DNA from: CAZGSG01 sp964528095
GTDB taxonomy: Bacteria; Bacteroidota; Bacteroidia; Chitinophagales; Chitinophagaceae
Assembly: GCA_964528095.1 (NCBI GenBank)
Contig: CAZGSG010000388.1
Span: forward strand, 1-5,355
Length of the DNA: 5,355 bases
Direction: 5' to 3'
Shown here: positions 1 through 4,834 of the stretch, one piece after another
How the letters are laid out: every line of letters begins with the position of its first letter
Numbering within the stretch: the stretch's first letter is position 1
The notes under the pieces: model-generated
What the model was told of the DNA's origin: nothing
What the model saw: only the letters and a program-made list of their open reading frames with translations
Database searches by the model: none
Program-made: the position numbers and the translations under genes

Positions 1-77
1 ATTAAACTATCCTTGTTTACCTGGCTATTACCCAAAATGGAGAACAGGGAAACTATTGCGGTCAGATAATACTTCAT
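1..77 (-). CDS. N-terminus of an exported protein (partial)
   Basis: Only the first 25 codons lie in the window; the gene continues past the left edge. From the ATG at 77-75 the product begins MKYYLTAIVSLFSILGNSQV, a typical signal peptide: Lys at position 2, an uninterrupted hydrophobic stretch of about 13 residues, then a short polar region with a possible signal peptidase I site before Gln19. There is no lipobox cysteine. The frame stays open upstream to a TGA near 161-163, but the ATG at 77 is chosen because the signal peptide starts there and a consensus -7 promoter element lies 33 bases before it. The mature domain is not visible, so no function can be given. It follows the GH88 gene on the same strand but looks separately transcribed, because a hairpin and a promoter lie between them. 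Confidence 0.6.
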   Translation of the reverse strand, partial: MKYYLTAIVSLFSILGNSQVNKDSL

Positions 78-109
78 GAAGACATTCAAATTGTTGCCGG
101 GCTGAAGGT

Positions 110-117
110 CAAATCTA
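110..117 (-). promoter_or_regulatory. Bacteroidetes-type -7 promoter element
   Basis: On the minus strand this reads TAGATTTG, an exact match to the Bacteroidetes -7 consensus TAnnTTTG. It would start a transcript near position 103, leaving a leader of about 26 bases before the ATG at 77. I see no good -33 TTTG at the usual 19-21 base spacing; the nearest TTTG upstream is about 29 bases away. The position just beyond the hairpin at 142-179 fits a promoter for the partial exported-protein gene. Confidence 0.4.
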
Positions 118-141
118 TTAAAATTCTTTAAACTATGATAT

Positions 142-179
142 TTAATCAAACCAGTACCTGTTCAAACTGGTTTGATTAA
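142..179 (-). terminator. Perfect 14-bp hairpin after the GH88 gene
   Basis: The arms TTAATCAAACCAGT (142-155) and ACTGGTTTGATTAA (166-179) are perfect reverse complements around a 10-base loop. The hairpin lies about 205 bases past the GH88 stop codon and before the next promoter, so it probably ends the GH88 transcript. The stem is moderately AT-rich and no long T-run follows on either strand, so it is not a textbook intrinsic terminator; RNA 3'-end protection or a protein-binding site are alternatives. Between it and the GH88 stop (180-384) I see no convincing gene. That stretch contains three CCGGTA copies at 196-217. Confidence 0.5.
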
Positions 180-384
180 TAACGGGTAAATGTAACCGGT
201 AGTTGCCGGTACCGGTAAGGTAGACCCTTTCCCCGATGATTTTTTTAATAATCGTATAATGCAATAAGGATTCTCCTGCAGCCTGGTATGCATAGTATGC
301 ATTTTTTAGCGGGATAGCAGATTTTACGAATAAAATGAGCAATCCCCAATTCAAAAGAGAAACTTAATTGGTTGAAATGATGGG

Positions 385-1605
385 TTATTTTTTAAATTTC
401 TGTTTATACCGGATCATCGCTTCAACAAAATAATAATCTCCGTAAGTAAGCGGTGTATCAACCTCTGTTTTAGCTGGCATATGTCCTACACCGTGTTGAA
501 TAATAAAACCGCCATTGGTACCTGCTGCAGCTTTATAAGTAGAATTAGATAATGAATGAAGAATGGTCTCTGTTACGCTGATATATTCTTTCGCGGTCTT
601 TGCATCCACATAGTCGCTTAGTTCTAGCAAGGCAGAAGCCATGATTGATGCCGCGGAAGCATCACGCAATGCATCGGGAATACCCGGCGCATTAAAATCC
701 CAATAAGGAACCTTGTCTGCAGGAAGATTAGGGTTTGTTAATATAAAACCGGCGATTTTTTTTGCCTGTTCCAAATAGTTGATATCCCTGGTCTCGCGGT
801 ATGCTTCCGTGTATCCATACAGGCCCCAGACCTGGCCGCGTGCCCATGCAGATGAATTAGCCGCGCCCTGCGCAGTTTTCTTTTCCTTTACCTCGCCGGT
901 AAGGGCATTGTAATTAACAACATGATAAGAACTATTGTCAGGCCGGAAATGGTTCTTTATTGTAGTGTTGCCATGGGTGACGGCTATTTTATAAAAACTC
1001 GAATCTCCTGTAACTTTTGTTGCCCAGAATAATAATTCAAGATTCATCATATTGTCAATGATGACAATGAAATCCTCTGGTTTTGAATTCCAGGACCTGA
1101 TACATCCCACAATAGGATCGAAACGGGTGCTCAGCGATTTTGCACTTGTGAGCAGGATATCTTTATACTCGGCGCTCGGGGCTATCCGGTTGGCATTGCC
1201 AAAACTGCAATACATCATGAAACCAAGATCATGTGTGCCGGTATTCAGCTTTTCTTTTTCCAGTACTTTCAGGATGCGGTTTGCCTCGGTATAAAGCGAG
1301 GGATCTTTTGTCTGTTCGTACAGGTACAAAAGGGTTCCGGGATAAAACCCGCTGCACCACCAGCCTGAATTACTGAACTCATATTTACCTGTTGCCGGAA
1401 AGTAAGTTTTTGGAAATTTATCAGCCGGAAGATTTTTGGCCAACACTTTATATTGCGCAGCCGCATCGGTAAAGTTCTTTTCTATTATCTCGAGTAATTC
1501 CTTTTTTGTATCTGTAGTTAGCTTTTTTTGTGAACCACAGGATAGTAAAATAGTAAATGAACAGCCAATAAGACCAGTTAATAAAAAAGAACGAATATTC
1601 ATCAT
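385..1605 (-). CDS. GH88 unsaturated glucuronyl hydrolase, lipoprotein
   Basis: This 406-residue protein belongs to glycoside hydrolase family 88, whose members hydrate and so release the 4,5-unsaturated uronic acid that polysaccharide lyases leave at the end of oligosaccharides. The sequence shows an N-terminal lipoprotein signal with the lipobox LLSC (Cys23), so it is probably membrane-anchored and periplasmic or surface-exposed. The (alpha/alpha)6-barrel motifs follow in order: HDLGF at 125-129 (Asp126, matching Asp88 of Bacillus UGL), VIIDNMMNLELL at 181-192 (Asp184, matching the general acid/base Asp149), SAWARGQVWG at 252-261, YWDFNAPG at 301-308, RDASAAS at 314-320 and GDYYFVEA at 389-396. 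Length is normal and both catalytic aspartates are present. Two consecutive ATGs (1605 and 1602) could start it; the first is used. The exact glycan is unknown: no lyase, sulfatase or SusCD pair is in view. UGL-like activity on chondroitin, hyaluronan, heparin or a plant/algal uronide is inference. Confidence 0.93.
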   Translation of the reverse strand: MMNIRSFLLTGLIGCSFTILLSCGSQKKLTTDTKKELLEIIEKNFTDAAAQYKVLAKNLPADKFPKTYFPATGKYEFSNSGWWCSGFYPGTLLYLYEQTKDPSLYTEANRILKVLEKEKLNTGTHDLGFMMYCSFGNANRIAPSAEYKDILLTSAKSLSTRFDPIVGCIRSWNSKPEDFIVIIDNMMNLELLFWATKVTGDSSFYKIAVTHGNTTIKNHFRPDNSSYHVVNYNALTGEVKEKKTAQGAANSSAWARGQVWGLYGYTEAYRETRDINYLEQAKKIAGFILTNPNLPADKVPYWDFNAPGIPDALRDASAASIMASALLELSDYVDAKTAKEYISVTETILHSLSNSTYKAAAGTNGGFIIQHGVGHMPAKTEVDTPLTYGDYYFVEAMIRYKQKFKK

Positions 1606-1636
1606 GCGGTATTTAATATATTAAGTGACAATATAG

Positions 1637-1667
1637 CAAATTACGCCGAATCTTATTCATGCCAAAA
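1637..1667 (-). promoter_or_regulatory. Promoter of the GH88 gene
   Basis: On the minus strand a TTTTG (1667-1663) is followed after 19 bases by TAATTTG (1643-1637). This is close to the Bacteroidetes pattern TTTG-N19-21-TAnnTTTG, with one base fewer inside the -7 element. Transcription would begin near 1630, giving an AT-rich leader of about 25 bases before the ATG at 1605. No Shine-Dalgarno-like purine run is visible, which is normal in this phylum. Confidence 0.5.
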
Positions 1668-1714
1668 GTCCCGGCTTGACTTCCATTCTATAAGAAATTA
1701 AAGTGGGCCGGGAC
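1668..1714. repeat. 8-bp inverted repeat upstream of the GH88 promoter
   Basis: GTCCCGGC (1668-1675) and GCCGGGAC (1707-1714) are perfect inverted copies 31 bases apart. The near arm directly abuts the -33 element of the GH88 promoter, so this could be an operator for a dimeric regulator that bends DNA. No regulator gene is adjacent, and the role is inference. It also lies just outside the left tRNA-like repeat, so it could belong to that junction instead. Confidence 0.35.
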
Positions 1715-1720
1715 ATAATA

Positions 1721-1773
1721 TGCGGACTAAGTGGGTTCACACTCGAAACCCTAATACACTTTCTAACTTTTCT
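1721..1773 (-). repeat. Left tRNA-3'-end-like direct repeat (att-like)
   Basis: Compared base by base with 4217-4269, without gaps, 39 of 53 positions agree, and 29 of the first 37. On the minus strand it reads ...GGGTTTCGAGTGTGAACCC... and ends AGTCCGCA, which resembles the T-arm and 3' acceptor strand of a tRNA ending in a Ser-type G discriminator. The T-loop is longer than in a real tRNA and no cloverleaf precedes it, so it is not a functional tRNA. It most likely marks one end of an old integrative element whose decayed integrase lies next to the other copy. Confidence 0.55.
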
Positions 1774-1923
1774 AAATGCCATCAAATACTGATTCTCAAC
1801 ACCAACTAATCATCTGCTGATAGAACGTCTATTGCCGCAAGAAAGATAAGGTGCGTTATGTCGCCCTTAGAATCATGCACGCTATATCTCAGGCCGGCTT
1901 GAAGGTTAGCAGGTTTAAAACGT
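1774..1923 (+). other. Non-coding stretch, possible regulator 5' relic
   Basis: No open gene is present between the left repeat and the Crp/Fnr fragment. On the plus strand two short frames look like eroded coding sequence: 1811-1846 reads HLLIERLLPQER before a stop, and 1836-1868 reads RKKDKVRYVAL. These resemble the start of the cyclic-nucleotide-like domain in Bacteroidetes Crp/Fnr proteins (a Lys/Arg-rich strand, then a segment like CRYVAF). If so, the missing N-terminal half of the neighbouring pseudogene lies here, broken by frameshifts. This is a weak resemblance read by eye. Confidence 0.25.
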
Positions 1924-2290
1924 TTGCAAATCCCCGGCATTTTTTTAAAAAATTTGGCTGAGGCGCTTGGTGGCAAATGCATTGAATATTTCAGTAACCT
2001 CTACATGGAAAACTGGTGGGTTAGCGATCGGGAAAGCTTTTCAACGCGACTTCCATCGCAGTACAATATAGACGCCTGGGAAGACACAGATATTCTTACC
2101 ATCTTTTACGAGCACATGTGTGAATTCAAAGCCATCCCTTCCATACTCCGGATTGCTCATAAATTAGATGAAAGAAATCACATAGCATCCCAAAAACGAA
2201 TCAATACCTCCATTGGAATCGTTATGAAAAAAGTGTTCCTTGGTCTAACAATCTTTGTGTTTCAGCCTCTTGTTATTTTGAAAGTTAACA
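1924..2290 (+). pseudogene. Broken Crp/Fnr-family transcriptional regulator
   Basis: The plus-strand frame from 1924 encodes a clear internal piece of a Bacteroidetes Crp/Fnr-type regulator. ENWWVSDRESF (residues 29-39 of the frame), SQYNIDAWEDTDIL (45-58) and HKLDERNHIASQKRIN (79-94) match the second half of the cyclic-nucleotide-binding-like domain and the dimerisation helix of this family, whose intact members have about 190 residues. The first half of the sensor domain is missing; the frame has no ATG start and would need TTG. After residue 97 the helix-turn-helix is absent from this frame. Switching frame near 2217 gives NRYEK and later SASCYFES before a stop near 2290, which echoes the family's ERYxxF and IASYLG segments. 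So the C-terminus also seems frameshifted and shortened. It ends about 30 bases before the thioredoxin lipoprotein on the same strand and probably regulates nothing now. A short functional derivative is unlikely. Confidence 0.7.
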
Positions 2291-2325
2291 GCTAAATTGT
2301 AATGTAATCATTCAAAAACCTGACC

Positions 2326-3519
2326 ATGAGAATTGCTTCCCTCAATATAATTTTTATCATATTATGCGCCGGGTGTAAGGCGCAGGAATTGGGACCAAAG
2401 CAGTTGCTGGACTTAGCGAACTCCGCAACCAGCAAGATTGAAAACGGCTTCTATACGCTGCATAACAACTACTACCGTTCGGTCAATGGAGAAGATACGG
2501 TCTTTAAGAAGAGCATCACTCAGTGCAGGTTCAGGAACAATAGCATCGAAAGATCGGTTGGCTTCCAGTTGTATTCGAGTCGGGATGACAAATACGAGCA
2601 ACTTTTTGATGGAAGAAATTATTATTCCCTGACTCCCTGGAACCAAACTTTGGAAGTTTCATCTGTCATCACTTCGCCGGGAAAACTCAACGATCTTAAA
2701 AGCAATTATACCATTTATCCATTCTTCAAATATCTCAATGACGGCCTGCAATATTATAATACGGATAGCATGATTGGCCGGGTGGTTGTAACAGGCGAGG
2801 AAATATTCAGGGGCGAAAAGTGTTACAAAGTAGAGACTTTGACAAGAAAAGGGAAGAAAAAGATGCAGTCAAGGCAATACTATTATATTTCTGCAAAGAC
2901 ATTCCTTCCTGTACGGCATTATGTCACATTCGAAGACAGCACGGGAAAGGCCAGGGAAGTTCAGGTGTTTGATGATTGGATCGATGAGATAAAATTTGAC
3001 ATTCCATCATCCGAGGGCTTTTTGAAATCCTCACTGGGAAATTATAACCGGGAAGTGAATGCAGATCTTCCTGAAGATAAACCGGCAAGCCTTCTCGCAA
3101 TCGGAACTGAGGCTCCTGATTGGGAGTTACCCTTGCTGGATGGAACCAAATTGAATCTCTCGGGTTTGCGGGGAAAAATAGTGATCATGGATTTCTGGTA
3201 CAAAGCCTGCCTGCCATGTCAGAAACAGATGGCTTCCCTGCAGGTCTTGCATGAAAAATATAAGGATGGTCCTGTAGTTTTTATCGGTATAAACACAAAG
3301 GATGACCCCGCCAGGGACAATCTGTCTGCATTTCTAACCAACAGAGGGATCACCATGCGATCCGTTTATCAGGGATCGAAAATTGAAGCGGGTTATCATG
3401 TGACCGCGTCTCCGGCTTTGTTTGTAATTGATAAGACGGGAAAAATCGTTTATAGTCTGGACGGATATTCTGATAAATTAATCGAGGATTTGAAGAAGGT
3501 CATTGATGAGCTGATTTAG
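2326..3519 (+). CDS. TlpA/ResA-type thioredoxin-domain lipoprotein
   Basis: This 397-residue protein has a hydrophobic N-terminal signal with a cysteine in lipobox-like context (LCAGC, Cys17), so it is probably a lipoprotein acting in the periplasm. Residues about 25-235 form a beta-rich region with alternating hydrophobic strands and many Tyr; GEEIFRGEKCYKVE and the following strands recall LolA/RseB-like sorting-protein folds, by inference. Residues about 255-397 are a TlpA/ResA/AhpC-TSA thioredoxin domain: GTEAPDWELPLLDG (260-273), FWYKACLPCQKQM (290-302) with the redox pair Cys295-Leu-Pro-Cys298, and VTASPALFVID (359-369) with the expected cis-Pro363. Both redox cysteines are present, so thiol-disulfide exchange on exported proteins is likely; the partner is unknown. 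The ATG at 2326 is the first in frame after a TAA and follows an A-rich leader. It is the only intact gene between the two tRNA-like repeats, flanked by a broken regulator and a broken integrase, so it may be surviving cargo of a mobile element. Confidence 0.9.
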   Translation: MRIASLNIIFIILCAGCKAQELGPKQLLDLANSATSKIENGFYTLHNNYYRSVNGEDTVFKKSITQCRFRNNSIERSVGFQLYSSRDDKYEQLFDGRNYYSLTPWNQTLEVSSVITSPGKLNDLKSNYTIYPFFKYLNDGLQYYNTDSMIGRVVVTGEEIFRGEKCYKVETLTRKGKKKMQSRQYYYISAKTFLPVRHYVTFEDSTGKAREVQVFDDWIDEIKFDIPSSEGFLKSSLGNYNREVNADLPEDKPASLLAIGTEAPDWELPLLDGTKLNLSGLRGKIVIMDFWYKACLPCQKQMASLQVLHEKYKDGPVVFIGINTKDDPARDNLSAFLTNRGITMRSVYQGSKIEAGYHVTASPALFVIDKTGKIVYSLDGYSDKLIEDLKKVIDELI

Positions 3520-3584
3520 CGTTCTTCCGCCACATAAGGACGGGAAGTATAATAGCAATAACAGGCAAAGAACATATCAAACCT

Positions 3585-4149
3585 CCCAGTGTCCCTACAG
3601 CCAGTGAAAACTAAAAAGGTTCATCTTGTGGAATGGCACACAGATCACCTGGTTCTTTCAGATAAGCATTTACCTTTTGGCTGGAGGGAACAGGAAGTAA
3701 AATTCCTGGTTTTTCACATTTTGAATAGCCTTCATACTTCCTCAGAATGCTTTCAACCTTAAGAAAGATCGTTACCATTTCAGTAATACCGGTTTTCTGC
3801 CTTGGTTTAATCAACCACCGATTACCATTGACTCCGACTTTAATATGCTCCCTTTTCAATGTAGACACATCTGCGTAGCCAAATCCAGAATAACAACTGA
3901 CAGGAATATATCCCTAACCAAAGCCACCCTCGGAATATAAATTACTTTTTGTTCAATTCGTTGCAATTCTTCTGCTGGGAGGTGAGGATCCTTGGGGTCG
4001 GTGTGGTTTACCTTGTATCTCCAAAACGGCTCTTTATCGAGCCAGTCCTTGTCAACACAATCTCACACAATCTTCTTAAGATTCTTGATGTGCTTGCCAG
4101 AAGAGTTAATAGAAAGTGCTTTCTCGGCTGCCGAAAGCGTTAAGTTCAT
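3585..4149 (-). pseudogene. Decayed tyrosine recombinase (phage-type integrase)
   Basis: Read on the minus strand, one continuous integrase can be rebuilt if three lesions are repaired. From 4149 the frame reads into SSGKHIKNLKKIV, a stop TGA at 4063-4065 (one change from CGA Arg), then DCVDKDWLDKEPFWRYKV, LPAEELQRIEQKV and PRVALVRDIFL. A one-base deletion near 3900 follows, then SCYSGFGYADVSTLKREHI, NRWLIKPRQKTG and LLPVPSSQKVNAYLKEPGDLC, ending in TAG at 3611-3613. These are hallmark segments of the SAM-like core-binding domain and first half of the catalytic domain of Bacteroidetes integrases (RQKT, LLPVxSNQKMNAYLKE, ADLC). Bases just past the TAG (TTTTCAC-TGGCT) still resemble the FHxARHT box, but the HxxR motif is disrupted and the catalytic Tyr segment is gone. 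The N-terminal arm-binding domain is also missing. It cannot be active. Its head faces the tRNA-like repeat at 4217, as in tRNA-integrated islands. The exact left limit is uncertain. Confidence 0.85.
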
Positions 4150-4172
4150 GCGGACCCACATTATGAACCTAA
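4140..4172. repeat. Inverted repeat at the integrase truncation point
   Basis: TTAAGTTCAT (4140-4149) and ATGAACCTAA (4163-4172) pair at 9 of 10 positions around a 13-base loop. The repeat sits exactly where recognisable integrase sequence stops, between it and the terminator at 4179-4203. It may be a deletion-junction footprint or a recombinase arm site; both are guesses. Confidence 0.3.
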
Positions 4173-4178
4173 AACAAC

Positions 4179-4203
4179 AAAACCCGCTATTATAGCGGGT
4201 TTT
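4179..4203 (-). terminator. Strong intrinsic terminator
   Basis: AAAACCCGCT (4179-4188) and AGCGGGTTTT (4194-4203) form a perfect 10-bp stem with a 5-base loop and a GC-rich core. On the minus strand the stem is followed by GTTGTTTT, a good U-rich tail. On the plus strand the tail is only TTTT, so it is mainly a minus-strand terminator with possible bidirectional action. It follows the tRNA-like repeat by 13 bases, the usual spacing behind a tRNA gene, and is the first terminator after the DUF2255 gene 150 bases away. Confidence 0.85.
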
Positions 4204-4216
4204 AAAACTTAAGAGT

Positions 4217-4269
4217 TGCGGACTGAGCGGGGCCACAATCGAACCCTTGATACCATTCTTAACTTTCTT
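4217..4269 (-). repeat. Right tRNA-3'-end-like direct repeat (att-like)
   Basis: This is the partner of 1721-1773 in the same orientation. On the minus strand it contains GGGTTCGATTGTGGCCCC and ends CTCAGTCCGCA, close to a T-arm plus 3' acceptor strand, with an intrinsic terminator directly after it. No D-arm or anticodon arm can be folded from the bases before it (4270-4340), so there is no complete tRNA. Both repeats share the same unusual TGTG after the TTCGA, so one is probably copied from the other rather than both decaying separately from a tRNA. The integrase relic starts 68 bases away. Confidence 0.55.
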
Positions 4270-4352
4270 GGATAGCTTGAAAATCGTCTAAACGCTACAA
4301 GAGAGCATTTTATACACACTTAATCGGATACGTTCATATCGCTGTTATGATT

Positions 4353-4739
4353 TTAATTTTCAGGTAAGATTTTAATAGTTGCTTCTTTAGTGCGCTTGCT
4401 GATCATTGGTGGTAGATATTGATTGCCGCTATACTTCGTTTTATATGCTACATCTATTTTATCATTTAACTCGCCCAATACAGTTTCGAAACGGACGCCT
4501 TTCACCATTCCTGCTGCATGAATTCTGCCTGCTTTTTGTTGCACTGCCGATTGATACCAACGACTGCTTTTACCGTTGTAGGGTCGTACATACAAATCTC
4601 CCTCTACCACCACTGCCCATATCCATGTTGGTGTACCGTAAGTCTTTCCGTCGGCACGAAAAGGCGATATCTTAAGATCGTCCGCTTCGTTGATTTGCTG
4701 TAATTCTTCTGATGAGAATTTTATCCATGTTGTATTCAT
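4353..4739 (-). CDS. DUF2255 family protein
   Basis: This 128-residue soluble protein is recognised as DUF2255 by its overall pattern: an N-terminal W-x-x-F segment followed by a helix (residues 5-19), the core GTPTWIWAVVVEGDLYVRP (35-53), the NGKSSRWYQ box (55-63) and a C-terminal YKTKYSG segment (99-105). The length is normal for the family and there is no signal peptide or membrane segment, so it should be cytoplasmic. No biochemical function is established to my knowledge. The fold resembles the FMN/F420-binding split barrels (pyridoxamine-phosphate-oxidase or deazaflavin nitroreductase type), which is inference. The ATG at 4739 is the natural start. It lies 95 bases after the CMD-ABM gene on the same strand and may be cotranscribed with it. 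I see no clear promoter in the gap, and the terminator at 4179-4203 would end the transcript. Confidence 0.85.
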   Translation of the reverse strand: MNTTWIKFSSEELQQINEADDLKISPFRADGKTYGTPTWIWAVVVEGDLYVRPYNGKSSRWYQSAVQQKAGRIHAAGMVKGVRFETVLGELNDKIDVAYKTKYSGNQYLPPMISKRTKEATIKILPEN

Positions 4740-4834
4740 TCCGTCTTATTATTTATTTGGGAGTGTATTCCACAACGCGTTAGGCAAAACTCCGTCCGGT
4801 TGGTCCCTTCCTTGCAAAAAATAGTCAGCAAACC

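Noticed and set aside
142..354. Minus-strand open frame of 70 codons between the GH88 gene and the hairpin
   Set aside because: It has no ATG, only a TTG right after an in-frame stop; its stop codon lies within the hairpin arm, and the translation resembles no family I know. A real small gene is not excluded but is unsupported.
1052..1624. Open frames on both strands inside the GH88 gene (1052-1294, 1269-1466, 1436-1624)
   Set aside because: They are shadows of a gene with full-length family motifs and have no plausible domains of their own.
2413..2646. Frames in both directions within the thioredoxin lipoprotein gene
   Set aside because: They lie wholly inside a well-supported coding region and read as low-complexity or unrelated sequence.
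3949..4195. Two plus-strand open frames antisense to the integrase relic
   Set aside because: The minus strand carries recognisable integrase segments over the same bases, and the plus-strand translations look like antisense noise.
4217..4340. A complete tRNA gene on the minus strand
   Set aside because: A T-arm-like motif, acceptor-like end and terminator are present, but no matching 5' acceptor strand, D-arm or anticodon arm could be found upstream.
4773..4780. AACGCGTT palindrome between DUF2255 and CMD-ABM
   Set aside because: An isolated 8-base palindrome is expected by chance, and no second copy or promoter is placed around it.
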